Positions 7,430 to 16,634 are shown, counted from the first letter of the stretch. The stretch: DNA of 64,000 bases from Sphaerochaetaceae bacterium (GCA_028532915.1 JAQQAI010000026.1:1-64000), one strand, 5' to 3'. The notes: a model not told the origin generated them from the letters alone. Program-made: numbers and translations.

Positions 7430-10003
7430 ATGAACATCGAAAACATGACACTAAAACTGCGTGAAGCTCTCTCTGCATCAGATTCGATCGCATCAACATA
7501 TAATAATCCGGTGATAGAGACCGAACATCTGTTTCTGACTTTGCTTACACAGAAGGATGGAGTATTCTCTCCTCTGTTCGACCATCTTGGAATTTCCAAG
7601 GAATTGCTTGAACAGGAAACGACTGCCCTCATTCAGCAGCTGCCCAAGACCTACGGATCTCAGCAGAGAACAATCTCTTCAGCTCTTTCCGACGTGCTCT
7701 ACAGAGCAGAGAAAGAGAAAGAGAATTTTAAAGACGAATTCATCAGTGCCGAGCACATTCTTCTTGCGATGCTTGAATCTCCGACGAAGGTGGGAGCTCT
7801 ACTGAAACGGTATCAGGTAAGGCGGGATTCTGTGATGGAAGCTCTCAAATCGGTGAGAGGAAACAACAGAGTCACAGATGAGAATCCCGAATCAAGATAT
7901 CAGTCGCTCGAGAAATACTGCAAGGATATGACCCTCCTTGCAAAGAATCAGAAGCTTGACCCTGTGATAGGCAGAGATGAGGAGATCAGACGGGTTATGC
8001 AGGTCCTCTCCAGAAGGACGAAGAATAATCCCGTACTCATAGGTGAGCCCGGGGTCGGAAAGACAGCCATTGTCGAAGGACTTGCACAGAGGATCGTGGC
8101 GAAGGACGTTCCCGAGTCGCTTGTCTCCAAAAAGCTGCTCTCACTCGATCTCGGTGCACTCATAGCAGGAGCGAAGTTCAGAGGCGAATTCGAAGAGCGG
8201 CTCAAAGCGGTCATCTCCGAAGTCGTTGCATCTGAAGGGCAGATCATTCTATTCATCGATGAGCTTCATACTCTTGTGGGAGCGGGAGCCTCCGAGGGGT
8301 CGACCGATGCTTCGAATCTGCTCAAGCCTGCTCTGGCCAGAGGAGAACTGAGGGCCATCGGTGCGACCACTCTTGATGAATATCGTAAACATATTGAAAG
8401 CGACAAGGCTCTGGAAAGACGTTTCCAGCCCGTATTCACAAAAGAGCCTACCGTCGAGGATACGATTGCCATTTTGAGGGGATTGAAAGAACGGTATGAG
8501 GTACACCACGGGGTCAGGATCAAAGATGAGGCACTCGTATCTGCAGCAACTTTATCTGACCGGTATATCACTTCCCGTTTTCTCCCTGATAAAGCCATTG
8601 ATCTGGTCGATGAGGCGGCAAGCCAGCTTAAAATGGAGATAGAGAGCCAGCCGGTCGAACTTGATCAGATTGAAAGAAAAATCCTCCAGCTCAATATCGA
8701 AAAACAGGCCCTTACCAGAGAGACCGATGCAAAGAGTGAGAAACGGCGCCAGAAGATCAATAGTGAACTTTCTCATCTTAATTCCCTCAGGGATTCTCTG
8801 CAGCTTCAATGGGGAAATGAGAAGACTGCGATCCAGTCAATCAGGGAAAACAAGGCGAAACTTGAACAGCTGAAGCATGAAGAGGTCGTCAGCGAGCGAA
8901 ACGGGAACCTCGCAAAAGCCGCCGAGATCAAACATGGTCTTATCCCGCAGTTGATGGGAGAGATAGCTTCACAGACAAAGATATTGGAGAGTGTACAGAA
9001 GGGAAAACAGCTTCTCAGAGAGGAAGTCACAGATGATGATATCGCGAAGATCGTATCAAAATGGACCGGGATTCCTGTCTCAAAGATGATGCAGTCGGAG
9101 ATGGATAAGTATTCGAATCTCGAATCCATCCTTTCTCGGCGCGTCATCGGACAGAAAGATGCCATCGTCGCGGTGAGCAATGCGATACGCAGAAACAAGG
9201 CCGGAATAGGTGATGACCTGCGTCCTTTGGGTTCCTTTCTCTTTGCCGGACCTACCGGTGTCGGAAAGACGGAACTGGCCAAAGTCCTCGCATCCTTTCT
9301 GTTCGATGATGTCAAAGCTCTGACCAGGATCGATATGAGTGAATATATGGAGAAATACTCGGTCAGCCGGCTGATCGGTGCTCCTCCGGGGTATGTAGGA
9401 TATGATCAGGGCGGTCAGCTTACCGAAATTGTCCGCAGAAGGCCGTATTCTGTGATTCTGTTCGATGAAGTTGAAAAGGCTCATCCCGATGTGTTCAACA
9501 TTCTGCTTCAGGTTCTGGATGACGGAAGGTTGACAGACGGACAGGGCCGGGTTGTAGATTTCAGAAATACCATCATCATTATGACAAGCAATCTCGGAAG
9601 CGAGTTCATATTGGAAAACGAGGATTTCGAAACAAGCAGACTCAAAGTGGAACAGGTTATCAAACGGTCATTCAGGCCCGAATTCATCAACAGGATCGAT
9701 GATATCATCATCTTCCACCGCCTCGGCAGGGATGCTCTGACTAAAATCGTATCTCTGCAGATCGACCTGCTGAAAAACAGACTTGCTTCGAAGAATATCT
9801 CGCTGCAGATATCACAGGAAGCTTTGAAATTCGTCAGTGATGCCGGTTATACGCCCGAGTTCGGAGCACGACCGATAAAGAGGGCCGTACAGAATCTGAT
9901 CGAGAACGAAATCGCCAAAAAGATTCTTTCAAGAGAGTTCGCAGCAGATGATACTGTCGTTATCGATGTATCCGGCGGTGAGCTGCAGTTCTCAAAGAGA
10001 TAG
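7430..10003 (+). CDS. clpB: ATP-dependent disaggregase ClpB
   Basis: The 857-residue Hsp100 chaperone extracts proteins from aggregates together with DnaK. It has the N-terminal double Clp-N domain (about 1-145), first AAA+ module with Walker [10 protein letters not shown] near residue 205, the long coiled-coil middle domain (about 400-530) that distinguishes ClpB from ClpA, and a second AAA+ module with [10 protein letters not shown] near 607 followed by a ClpB D2-small domain. Pore loop [15 protein letters not shown] and arginine-finger ALERRFQPV are present. GGGGG precedes ATG 7430. The gene's 3' end overlaps the convergent nucleotidyltransferase by 12 bases. Confidence 0.95.
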   Translation: MNIENMTLKLREALSASDSIASTYNNPVIETEHLFLTLLTQKDGVFSPLFDHLGISKELLEQETTALIQQLPKTYGSQQRTISSALSDVLYRAEKEKENFKDEFISAEHILLAMLESPTKVGALLKRYQVRRDSVMEALKSVRGNNRVTDENPESRYQSLEKYCKDMTLLAKNQKLDPVIGRDEEIRRVMQVLSRRTKNNPVLIGEPGVGKTAIVEGLAQRIVAKDVPESLVSKKLLSLDLGALIAGAKFRGEFEERLKAVISEVVASEGQIILFIDELHTLVGAGASEGSTDASNLLKPALARGELRAIGATTLDEYRKHIESDKALERRFQPVFTKEPTVEDTIAILRGLKERYEVHHGVRIKDEALVSAATLSDRYITSRFLPDKAIDLVDEAASQLKMEIESQPVELDQIERKILQLNIEKQALTRETDAKSEKRRQKINSELSHLNSLRDSLQLQWGNEKTAIQSIRENKAKLEQLKHEEVVSERNGNLAKAAEIKHGLIPQLMGEIASQTKILESVQKGKQLLREEVTDDDIAKIVSKWTGIPVSKMMQSEMDKYSNLESILSRRVIGQKDAIVAVSNAIRRNKAGIGDDLRPLGSFLFAGPTGVGKTELAKVLASFLFDDVKALTRIDMSEYMEKYSVSRLIGAPPGYVGYDQGGQLTEIVRRRPYSVILFDEVEKAHPDVFNILLQVLDDGRLTDGQGRVVDFRNTIIIMTSNLGSEFILENEDFETSRLKVEQVIKRSFRPEFINRIDDIIIFHRLGRDALTKIVSLQIDLLKNRLASKNISLQISQEALKFVSDAGYTPEFGARPIKRAVQNLIENEIAKKILSREFAADDTVVIDVSGGELQFSKR

Positions 10004-10570
10004 GAGTTTCCGGTAGGCGGGCATCGTGTCGACATCGAGAATCCAGCTCGGGTCGTCGCTTTCGATGTTGTTGATATCCTTTCCGACGAGAAAACTTCTC
10101 ATTGTCGAATGGATATCCTCATGCTTTGCCTGCTGTACAAGATCGGCGCTGCACAGCATGGGGTGGCCGGGAGTGCTGCGGTGAAATACTCTCACTCCGT
10201 CATGGCTCTCCAGATGCTCTTCGAGAAACAGATAGTGTTCCTTTCGAATCAGCGGAGAGTCCGAAAGTGCTATGGCGCAGCAGTCATCCCCGCTGATCTC
10301 TTTCAGTCCAGTCAATGTCGAGCTGAACTGTCCCTCAGAGGGCCTGTTGTTATGGACGATGTGAAGTGCCCGGTGGTGTTCATACCGGTATTCTTTCAAG
10401 ATGGAAAGAGTCTGCTCTCGGTAGTATCCGGTGACCAGGACAACATGCGATGAGAAATCGAGGGCGGCTTCAAGAGAATGGATCAGCAGCGGCTTATCTT
10501 TATAGAGAAGAGCAAGTTTGTTGGTTCCCATCCTGCTGCTCTTTCCTGCCGCGAGTAAGACTATCTGCAT
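9992..10570 (-). CDS. MobA-like NTP transferase-domain protein
   Basis: This 192-residue protein begins with [20 protein letters not shown], the nucleotide-binding signature (LAAGxSxRMGxxK) of MobA/MocA-type nucleotidyltransferases, followed by [20 protein letters not shown] and a central DSPLI metal-binding element. MocA relatives make CMP- or GMP-activated molybdenum cofactors and other members activate sugars or polyols; no molybdoenzyme gene is near, so the substrate is unknown. AGGAGATAAAAG lies just upstream of the start. It is convergent with clpB (12-base overlap). Confidence 0.75.
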   Translation of the reverse strand: MQIVLLAAGKSSRMGTNKLALLYKDKPLLIHSLEAALDFSSHVVLVTGYYREQTLSILKEYRYEHHRALHIVHNNRPSEGQFSSTLTGLKEISGDDCCAIALSDSPLIRKEHYLFLEEHLESHDGVRVFHRSTPGHPMLCSADLVQQAKHEDIHSTMRSFLVGKDINNIESDDPSWILDVDTMPAYRKLLSL

Positions 10571-10679
10571 CTTTTATCTCCTTGATTCATTCACAAGGGT
10601 ACCATATTTTCCCTTCTATTACCTCTGTTTCTGATGATAAAGATTGAATAGAGCAGATCATATGATTATACTCAATCAC

Positions 10680-11411
10680 ATGATTGCCACCTATATCAAT
10701 GCCATTGCTGTCATCATCGGAGCCCTCATCGGCCTGTTGATCGGTTCCAAGCTGAGTGAACAATTCAAAGAAGTCGTATTTGCCTCCGCAGGTCTTGTTA
10801 CTATCGTCATCGGACTGCAGATGGCGATGCAGACACAGAGTTTTCTCGTCCTTCTCTTTTCTCTGGTTGCCGGAGGGGCGATCGGGTATGCACTGAAAAT
10901 CGAAAAGAGGATACTGAATCTCGGTAATGTGATAGAGCGTTTCAGCTCAAGAAACAAAAAGACCGACAGCACTGCTTCGGGTACATCGCTGTTCGCTGTC
11001 GGATTTCTGAACTCTTCAGTTCTCTTTTGTTCTGGTGCGATGGCTGTGGTCGGCTCGATAGCCGCCGGAACCCACGCCGATTATAATCTGATTCTCATCA
11101 AGTCGGTGATGGATGGTGCCATGGCGATCATATTCGCTGCGGCCTATGGTCCCGGAGTTCTCGGCTCGGCTGTGACGATTCTGGTGTATCAGGGGATATT
11201 CACCCTCGGTGGGGCTACCATCTCTCCGCTTCTGAAAGAGAGCGGTCTTACGGAGCTGTCTGCTGCGGGCGGGGTTCTGCTTATCATGATCGCATTCAAT
11301 CTTCTCGGAGTGAAGCAGTTCAAAACGGGGAATTTCCTTCCTGCCCTTGTGCTCGCACCCCTGTTTGCGGCTCTAGCCGCGGTTATTACCGAAATAGTTC
11401 CCTTCATCTGA
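10680..11411 (+). CDS. DUF554 family membrane protein (YqgA-like)
   Basis: The protein is about 243 residues with six or more hydrophobic segments and the DUF554 pattern: N-terminal MIATYINAIAVIIGALIG, then VTIVIGLQMAM, the FLNSSVLFCSGAMAVVGSIAAG block and a DGAMAIIFAAAYGPGVLGSA block. E. coli YqgA is the well-known member; function unknown. Start is uncertain: in-frame TTG 10644 and ATG 10662 lie upstream and none has a good ribosome-binding site; ATG 10680 was chosen because it aligns with the usual family N-terminus. Convergent with glgP. Confidence 0.8.
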   Translation: MIATYINAIAVIIGALIGLLIGSKLSEQFKEVVFASAGLVTIVIGLQMAMQTQSFLVLLFSLVAGGAIGYALKIEKRILNLGNVIERFSSRNKKTDSTASGTSLFAVGFLNSSVLFCSGAMAVVGSIAAGTHADYNLILIKSVMDGAMAIIFAAAYGPGVLGSAVTILVYQGIFTLGGATISPLLKESGLTELSAAGGVLLIMIAFNLLGVKQFKTGNFLPALVLAPLFAALAAVITEIVPFI

Positions 11412-11422
11412 TGATAAACGGA

Positions 11423-11448
11423 GAGGAGCCGCTTTTCAGCAGCTCCTC
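11423..11448. terminator. possible bidirectional terminator hairpin
   Basis: GAGGAGC (11423-11429) and GCTCCTC (11442-11448) form a 7-bp stem in the 51-base gap between the convergent DUF554 gene and glgP. T-tracts on either side are weak, so this may be a transcript-end stabiliser rather than a strong terminator. Confidence 0.4.
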
Positions 11449-11462
11449 GATACTATCATCCA

Positions 11463-13970
11463 TCATCTTTTTCTGGCGGTCTTCATGGTCGAACTCTCGG
11501 AAGAGTCGATATCGATCGGACATCGTTTCGCCTTCCAGATATCAGTGGTATATTCCATGATCGTTCTGTCGCTGGAGAATTTGCCGGAATGCGCGATGTT
11601 CAGTATGGCTTTCTTCGCCCACAGTTCTCTGTCATTCGCATACATGGCCGAGGCCGCGCTATGTGCTTCGCTATATCGTCTCAGATCGGCGAAATGGAAG
11701 TACTTGTCCCCTTCGGCAAACAGCGCCCGTTTCAGCGGTTCGAAGATCTGGGGTTCCATGATGTTGAAGAAGTTCGAGAACAGCAGCTCCACACACTGCC
11801 TGATCTGTTCATCTTCCTGAACCCATCCATAGGGATTATACGACGATCTCATCTGTTCTATCTCGTCGGCATTGTGGCCGAAGATGAACATGTGCTCTTT
11901 CCCGACTTCCTGTGCCATCTCGACGTTTGCTCCGTCCATCGTTCCGATTGTAAGAGCTCCGTTGCACATGAACTTCATGTTTCCCGTACCGGAGGCTTCG
12001 AACCCTGCAGTGGAGATCTGTTCTGAAAGATCTGTCGCGGGAATGATGTACTCGGCCATGGTTACCCGGTAGTTCGGAAGGAAATGTACTTTGAGATATT
12101 TGTTTACATCAGAATCGTTGTTGATGATCCTGGAAACGGAATTGATGAGTTTTATGATCAGCTTCGCATTCACATATCCCGGAGCGGCTTTCCCTCCGAA
12201 AATGAATGATGTGGGCGGCAGGTCTTTCGTCTTTCCTTCTTTGATCTGCTGGTAGAGCATAATGATGTGAAGTACATTCAGCAGCTGCCGTTTATATTCA
12301 TGGATTCTCTTCACCTGAACATCGAACATGGTCTCAGAATCCAATGTGATTCCGCAGTCTTTCAGAATGAATCGCGCAGCCCGTTCTTTCGCCTTGTGCT
12401 TGATAGCAAGGAAATCTCCTCTGAATGCGCTGTCTTCTGCATATTTCTCAAGGTCTATGATCTTGCTGAAATCCGTGATCCAGCCGTCTCCGATTGCCTC
12501 GGTGATCTTTGCTGCGAGAAGAGGGTTCGAATCGAGCAGCCATCTTCTCTGCGTGATACCGTTGGTCTTATTGTTGAATCTCTGGGGGAAGACCTGGGCG
12601 AATTCGGGGAACATCCTCTCGGTCAGAAGCCGGGAGTGCAGCTCTGCTACTCCGTTCGTGGAGTGTGTCCCTATGATCGAGAGGTTTGCCATCCTGACCT
12701 GTTTTGTCTCTCCCTCTTCGATGATGCTCAGCTTCCTGAGAGCCTCGGGTTTCAAAGGGAATGAAGAGACCGCCTGCTGAAGGAAACGGTGATTAATTTC
12801 GAATATTATCTGCAGATGACGGGGCAGAATCGATTGGATCATAGGCAGAGGCCATTTTTCCAGGGCTTCAGGCATCAGAGTATGATTCGTATAACCGAGA
12901 GTCTGGACCGTGATGTTCCAGGCTTCTTCCCATTCGACTTGTTCGAGATCGACGAGAATGCGCATCAGTTCAGGAATGGCCAGTGAAGGGTGCGTGTCAT
13001 TGAGCTGTATCGCTGCGAATTCGGGCAGTTTCTGCCAGGAGGTGTTCTGCCGTTTGAATCTCCGGATGATATCGGCCAGTGAACATGCTACGAAGAAGTA
13101 CTGCTGTTTGAGTCTCAGTTCTTTTCCCATATAGAGAGTATCGTTGGGGTAGAGTACCTGAGTCAGATTCTCGGCAAGAATCTTCGAACGTACTGATTCG
13201 ATGTAATCTCCCTCGTTGAATTCCTGGAAATTGAATTCTTCGGTGGCTTTTGCACTCCACAGCCTCAGGGTGTTGATCGTCTTTCCGCCGTATCCGACGA
13301 CCGGCATATCGTAGGCGACTCCTCTCACCTGGTCTTCACTGATCCATTTGTAGAGGTCCCTTCCACCTTCCCTGATCACTCTGACTTCACCTCCGAAATT
13401 GACTGTATAGGTGATGTCATCTCTCACGATCTCCCAGGGATTTCCGTGACGGAGCCAGTTGTCGGGTTGTTCCGACTGCCATCCGTTTCTCAGCAGCTGT
13501 TTGAAGATTCCGTAATTGTAGCGGATTCCGTAACCGTATGAGGGTATATCCAAAGTGGCAAGAGAGTCGAGGAAACAGGCTGCCAGCCTTCCCAGTCCGC
13601 CGTTTCCCAGTCCGGCATCATTTTCCACATCGGCGAACTCCTCATAGGAATATCCCAGTTCGGCAATCGCGTCCTTCACTTCGTTTTCCAGTTGAAGGTT
13701 GATGATATTGTTCGTCATCGCCCTCCCCATGAGAAATTCGAGTGACAGGTAGTAGACCCGTTTCACCTGAGCCTTTCTCTGTGTTTCACGTGATTTATGC
13801 CACTGATGAATGATCCTGTCTCTTATGGTGTAGGCAAGCGCTGTATATCTGTGTTCTTCGGTGTTGTGTATTTCATCAGCATCGAGAGAATATTTGAGAT
13901 GCTCTGCGAAATCAACTTCGATGGCCTTTTTGTCGGGAGAAAAACGGGTATGTAAATCTGTGTTTGACAT
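11463..13970 (-). CDS. glgP: glycogen/alpha-glucan phosphorylase
   Basis: The 835-residue GT35 phosphorylase releases glucose-1-phosphate from glycogen or maltodextrin. It has the N-terminal YYLSLEFLMGRAM and DAGLGNGGLGRLAACFLDS blocks, and the pyridoxal-phosphate region EASGTGNMKFMCNGALTIGT (Lys carries PLP) followed by LDGANVEM-like TMDGANVEM. ATG 13970 was preferred to an upstream ATG at 13991 because the Shine-Dalgarno AAAGGAG lies between them, 5 bases before 13970. Other glycogen genes are not adjacent. A weak leftward promoter (TTGAAA, 17-base spacer, TTATTG) lies just upstream. Confidence 0.95.
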   Translation of the reverse strand: MSNTDLHTRFSPDKKAIEVDFAEHLKYSLDADEIHNTEEHRYTALAYTIRDRIIHQWHKSRETQRKAQVKRVYYLSLEFLMGRAMTNNIINLQLENEVKDAIAELGYSYEEFADVENDAGLGNGGLGRLAACFLDSLATLDIPSYGYGIRYNYGIFKQLLRNGWQSEQPDNWLRHGNPWEIVRDDITYTVNFGGEVRVIREGGRDLYKWISEDQVRGVAYDMPVVGYGGKTINTLRLWSAKATEEFNFQEFNEGDYIESVRSKILAENLTQVLYPNDTLYMGKELRLKQQYFFVACSLADIIRRFKRQNTSWQKLPEFAAIQLNDTHPSLAIPELMRILVDLEQVEWEEAWNITVQTLGYTNHTLMPEALEKWPLPMIQSILPRHLQIIFEINHRFLQQAVSSFPLKPEALRKLSIIEEGETKQVRMANLSIIGTHSTNGVAELHSRLLTERMFPEFAQVFPQRFNNKTNGITQRRWLLDSNPLLAAKITEAIGDGWITDFSKIIDLEKYAEDSAFRGDFLAIKHKAKERAARFILKDCGITLDSETMFDVQVKRIHEYKRQLLNVLHIIMLYQQIKEGKTKDLPPTSFIFGGKAAPGYVNAKLIIKLINSVSRIINNDSDVNKYLKVHFLPNYRVTMAEYIIPATDLSEQISTAGFEASGTGNMKFMCNGALTIGTMDGANVEMAQEVGKEHMFIFGHNADEIEQMRSSYNPYGWVQEDEQIRQCVELLFSNFFNIMEPQIFEPLKRALFAEGDKYFHFADLRRYSEAHSAASAMYANDRELWAKKAILNIAHSGKFSSDRTIMEYTTDIWKAKRCPIDIDSSESSTMKTARKR

Positions 13971-14031
13971 ATTACTCCTTTGGTTTATCAATAAATGATT
14001 CGATGTTGTGATTTCAAAAAATCTGTAATCA

Positions 14032-14040
14032 TGATATAAT
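14032..14040 (+). promoter_or_regulatory. extended -10 promoter upstream of the tRNA-Thr operon
   Basis: TGATATAAT matches the extended -10 motif TGnTATAAT exactly. The -35 (TTTCAA, 17 bases upstream) is poor, as is usual for extended -10 promoters. A transcript from here would cover tRNA-Thr, rpmG, tRNA-Trp and secE onward. Confidence 0.45.
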
Positions 14041-14121
14041 CGGGTTTAAAATGAATCAACCTCTTGAGATATACTCCCGGTCAAAAAACGGGAAATAGTA
14101 AAAAAGTCGCTCTGAAGGTGA

Positions 14122-14150
14122 TTGACAAAAGGAAGTTGATTTGTTACGTT
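14122..14150 (+). promoter_or_regulatory. promoter upstream of tRNA-Thr
   Basis: A perfect -35 TTGACA (14122-14127) is followed after 17 bases by TACGTT (14145-14150), a weak -10. It lies 49 bases before the tRNA-Thr 5' end. A G/C hairpin (GGGG-TTT-CCCC, around 14171-14182) lies between promoter and tRNA. Confidence 0.5.
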
Positions 14151-14198
14151 GACATCTGCTCGGTTTTAGTGGGGGTTTCCCCGCGTTTCGATATATAC

Positions 14199-14271
14199 GC
14201 CCTTGTAGCTCAGCCGGCAGAGCACCACCATGGTAAGGTGGGGGTCATCGGTTCAAATCCGATCGAGGGCT
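14199..14271 (+). tRNA. tRNA-Thr (anticodon GGT)
   Basis: This 73-nt cloverleaf has acceptor stem GCCCTTG/CGAGGGC, D-arm with AGCTCAGCCGGCAGAGC, an anticodon stem CCACC/GGTGG around the loop ATGGTAA (anticodon GGT, reads ACC/ACU), and T-arm ATCGGTTCAAATCCGAT. CCA is not encoded. It begins the classic tRNA-Thr / rpmG / tRNA-Trp / secE / nusG arrangement. Confidence 0.95.
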
Positions 14272-14337
14272 CTTCTCTTCTTACTTGAGATCGTTGAGGA
14301 GATAATACGTCGGTGTACTGCCGGCAAGGAGTTTGGT

Positions 14338-14514
14338 ATGGCTAGCAAGAAAAAGGGGCCGGTAGAGAAGATCGCCCTCCAGTGCACTGAGTGCAAGCAG
14401 AAAAACTATACAACTGAAAAAAACCGCCGGAACACACCGGGGAAACTTGAGTTGAATAAGTATTGTCCCTTCGAAAGAAAGCACACGCTTCATCGTGAGA
14501 CAAAAATAAAATAG
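14338..14514 (+). CDS. rpmG: 50S ribosomal protein L33
   Basis: The 58-residue L33 has the family blocks [20 protein letters not shown] and [20 protein letters not shown]. Only three of the usual four zinc-ribbon cysteines are present: the last CxxC reads CPFE instead of CPxC, so zinc binding is probably lost or altered. AAGGAG lies seven bases before ATG 14338. An in-frame upstream opening into tRNA-Thr is not coding. The gene sits between tRNA-Thr and tRNA-Trp. Confidence 0.93.
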   Translation: MASKKKGPVEKIALQCTECKQKNYTTEKNRRNTPGKLELNKYCPFERKHTLHRETKIK

Positions 14515-14526
14515 TCTCGAATTTTG

Positions 14527-14627
14527 CTCAAGAGGTGAACAGGTCAGTAGCTCCAATGGCTAGAGCGCTGGTCTCCAAAACCGGATGTTGTAGGTTCGAG
14601 TCCTACCTGACCTGTTGACCTCTTGAG
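14527..14627 (+). promoter_or_regulatory. long inverted repeat extending the tRNA-Trp acceptor stem
   Basis: Bases 14527-14547 pair with 14607-14627 over 21 positions with a single G/G mismatch (14537/14617). Seven of the pairs are the acceptor stem itself; the rest lie outside the mature tRNA. The result is a long double-stranded stalk under the tRNA, ending just before the secE ribosome-binding site. Likely role (inferred): a double-strand RNase site that frees the tRNA from the rpmG and secE messages. Confidence 0.7.
14541..14614 (+). tRNA. tRNA-Trp (anticodon CCA)
   Basis: This 74-nt cloverleaf has acceptor stem AGGTCAG/CTGACCT, D-arm TAGCTCCAATGGCTAGAGC, anticodon stem CTGGT/ACCGG around loop CTCCAAA (anticodon CCA), and T-arm GTAGGTTCGAGTCCTAC. 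Discriminator base is G; CCA is not encoded. It lies 26 bases after rpmG and 27 before secE, and its acceptor stem is prolonged on both sides by flanking complementary sequence. Confidence 0.96.
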
Positions 14628-14641
14628 TGGAGGGGGGAATG

Positions 14642-14821
14642 ATGAAAAAGATTATTAAGTATTTTAAAGAATCTCATCTTGAGTTAAAGAAGGTGGTATG
14701 GCCCTCACGCGATGAAGTAGTTGCCTCAACAAAAGTCGTGCTTGTCTCTACGGCTATATTTGCTTTGGTCTTAGGGTTGGTTGATTTCCTCCTTGTTCAA
14801 GGTGTCGACCTGATTTTCTAG
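14642..14821 (+). CDS. secE: preprotein translocase subunit SecE
   Basis: The 59-residue SecE is the short single-span type: an amphipathic KYFKESHLELKKVVWPSRDE segment with the hallmark KKVVWPSRDE, followed by one membrane helix (about residues 30-55). It stabilises SecY in the inner-membrane channel. GGAGGGGGG lies upstream; ATG 14642 gives better spacing than the adjacent ATG 14639. nusG follows after 8 bases. Confidence 0.93.
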   Translation: MKKIIKYFKESHLELKKVVWPSRDEVVASTKVVLVSTAIFALVLGLVDFLLVQGVDLIF

Positions 14822-14829
14822 GAGAATTC

Positions 14830-15387
14830 ATGGCGAAGAGCTGGTACGTAGTGCATACCTATTCAGGGTATGAGATGAAAATTGAAAAAACTATCCGCAA
14901 ACTGATGGAAACAGACCTTTCTTTTGGAGAGGTCGTTCTTGATGTAAAAATACCGACCGAGGATGTTGTTGAGGTTAAAGACGGGGTCAAGAAGACCGTA
15001 AAGAGAAAGATCTTACCTTCTTATATCCTTGTTCAGATGGATCTGCCTGAGTACCAGTGGGAATTGTTCTGTTCACAGATCAAGCGGGTTCAGGGTGTTA
15101 CCGGTTTTGTCGGCTCTCTGGAAGGGAGAAAACCTACTCCGTTATCAAGTGAAGAACTCAAAGGGATTCTGCAGAAGACCGGAGAGATCAAAAGTGAGAA
15201 AGTGCTCAGGCCGAAGCAGAACTACAGCGTTGGCGAGCATGTCAAGATTATCGAGGGTCCTTTCGAATCGTTTACTGGAACGATCGAGGAGATCAACCTC
15301 GAAAAAGCGAAACTCAGGGTCCTCGTCGGGATCTTCGGTCGCTCTACTCCAGTAGAAGTTGATTTTTTACAGGTCGAGAAGATTTAG
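14830..15387 (+). CDS. nusG: transcription termination/antitermination factor NusG
   Basis: The 185-residue NusG binds RNA polymerase and couples it to Rho or the ribosome. N-terminal NGN domain begins SWYVVHTYSGYEMKIEKTIR and contains PSYILVQMDL and VTGFVG; the C-terminal KOW domain reads VGEHVKIIEGPFESFTGTIEE. GGAG lies before ATG 14830. It sits in its conserved place between secE and rplK, but is separated from rplK by 135 bases with a promoter-like and structured leader. Confidence 0.96.
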   Translation: MAKSWYVVHTYSGYEMKIEKTIRKLMETDLSFGEVVLDVKIPTEDVVEVKDGVKKTVKRKILPSYILVQMDLPEYQWELFCSQIKRVQGVTGFVGSLEGRKPTPLSSEELKGILQKTGEIKSEKVLRPKQNYSVGEHVKIIEGPFESFTGTIEEINLEKAKLRVLVGIFGRSTPVEVDFLQVEKI

Positions 15388-15409
15388 ATCTTCTCTCTAT
15401 TAATCTGTA

Positions 15410-15415
15410 TATAAT
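15410..15415 (+). promoter_or_regulatory. possible -10 element before the rplK leader
   Basis: A perfect TATAAT lies in the nusG-rplK gap, immediately upstream of the structured leader. The matching -35 position (15387-15392) is poor, so this is a weak or regulated internal promoter at best. Confidence 0.35.
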
Positions 15416-15433
15416 ACTTCCTGCCACCTCTGA

Positions 15434-15479
15434 TTGGTGCCAGGTGGGAGCCTTATCGTTGATGAGGCGTTAATACCAA
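15434..15479 (+). promoter_or_regulatory. candidate L1-binding autoregulatory leader of rplK-rplA
   Basis: TTGGT (15434-15438) pairs with ACCAA (15475-15479), and GCCTTAT (15450-15456) pairs with ATGAGGC (15462-15468). Between the stems is a large asymmetric internal loop containing GGTGGGAG. This resembles the L1-binding part of 23S rRNA (GGTGGGAGGCTT region). L1 is known to repress the L11-L1 operon by binding such an mRNA mimic. A second hairpin (CGCGG 15480-15484 with CCGCG 15504-15508) lies next to the rplK ribosome-binding site. Confidence 0.6.
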
Positions 15480-15522
15480 CGCGGAGGGAATGTGAGTTCC
15501 GAGCCGCGTAAGGAGAAATACT

Positions 15523-15957
15523 ATGGCAAAGAAAAAGGTTTCTGCTGTTATAAAATTGCAGTGCCCGGCCCAAAAAGCTACCCCTGCACCACCAATCGGT
15601 CCGGCTCTCGGTCCTCATGGTGTCAGTGCACCCCAGTTTGTCCAGCAGTTCAATGACAAGACAAAGAACTTCGAAGCTGGATTGATCGTTCCTGTTGTAA
15701 TTACCGTCTATACCGACCGGTCTTTTACATTCATCCTCAAAACTCCCCCAGCAGCTGTGCTCATCAAGAAAGCATGCGGCATCACCAGCGGTTCCGGAGT
15801 TCCTCATACTCAGAAGGTTGCCAAGCTGACACAGGCTCAGCTGACTGAGATTGCTCAGACCAAACTTCCTGATCTTAACGCCAACGATATCGAGGCTGCA
15901 AAGAAGATTGTTGCCGGTACAGCCAGAAGTATGGGCGTCGAAGTGGAGGCCAAATAA
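15523..15957 (+). CDS. rplK: 50S ribosomal protein L11
   Basis: The 144-residue L11 forms the GTPase-associated centre with 23S rRNA. Family motifs: [19 protein letters not shown] near residue 20, [25 protein letters not shown] and the C-terminal RNA-binding [13 protein letters not shown]-like [19 protein letters not shown] precedes ATG 15523. Its stop TAA shares a base with the rplA ATG (TAATG), giving translational coupling, as expected for an operon repressed by L1. Confidence 0.97.
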   Translation: MAKKKVSAVIKLQCPAQKATPAPPIGPALGPHGVSAPQFVQQFNDKTKNFEAGLIVPVVITVYTDRSFTFILKTPPAAVLIKKACGITSGSGVPHTQKVAKLTQAQLTEIAQTKLPDLNANDIEAAKKIVAGTARSMGVEVEAK

Positions 15958-16634
15958 TGAAGCATGGAAAAAAATACCTGGAAGCAGTCAAACAGGTCGA
16001 TAAGACCAGACAGTTCACTTTCGTTGAAGCTGCGGACCTTGTAAAAAAGGTTGCATTCGCCAAGTTCGACGAGACTGTGGAAATGTCTTTGAATCTGTCT
16101 CTTAAAAAGAGCCAGTCTGTCCGTGATACCGTAGTTCTTCCTCATCAGTTCTCTGCAGAGAAGAGAGTTCTGGTCTTCGCCAAAGGTGATAAGGCCCAGG
16201 AAGCTCTCGATGCCGGTGCAACCTATGTAGGCGATACCGATCTTGTCGAGAAGATCAGAGGCGGATGGATGGAATTCGATGTTGCAGTCGCAACACCCGA
16301 TATGATGAAGGATGTTGGGCGTCTCGGTCCTATCCTCGGTCGTCGCGGTCTCATGCCAAACCCCAAGACTCAGACAGTCACTTTTGATATCAAAGGGGCT
16401 CTCGAAGAGTTGAAAAAAGGTAGAGTTGAATTCAGATCTGACAAGACGGGTGTCGTTCACCTGGCAGTCGGTAAAGTGTCGATGGACGCGGACAAGATTG
16501 CAGAGAATGCACAGGTCGTACTTTCAGAAGTTTTAAGAAAGAAACCGAGTGATGCTAAAGGTGATTTCCTTAAGAGTATCGCTCTCAGTTCGACAATGGG
16601 CCCTGGTGTAATGGTCTCAGTGAAAGAGAACTAG
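15957..16634 (+). CDS. rplA: 50S ribosomal protein L1
   Basis: The 225-residue L1 binds the L1 stalk of 23S rRNA and typically represses its own operon. Motifs: [15 protein letters not shown] at the start, [37 protein letters not shown]-type [19 protein letters not shown], and the C-terminal [14 protein letters not shown] 15957 overlaps the rplK stop. rplJ follows after 12 bases, leaving no room for a separate L10 leader. Confidence 0.97.
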   Translation: MKHGKKYLEAVKQVDKTRQFTFVEAADLVKKVAFAKFDETVEMSLNLSLKKSQSVRDTVVLPHQFSAEKRVLVFAKGDKAQEALDAGATYVGDTDLVEKIRGGWMEFDVAVATPDMMKDVGRLGPILGRRGLMPNPKTQTVTFDIKGALEELKKGRVEFRSDKTGVVHLAVGKVSMDADKIAENAQVVLSEVLRKKPSDAKGDFLKSIALSSTMGPGVMVSVKEN

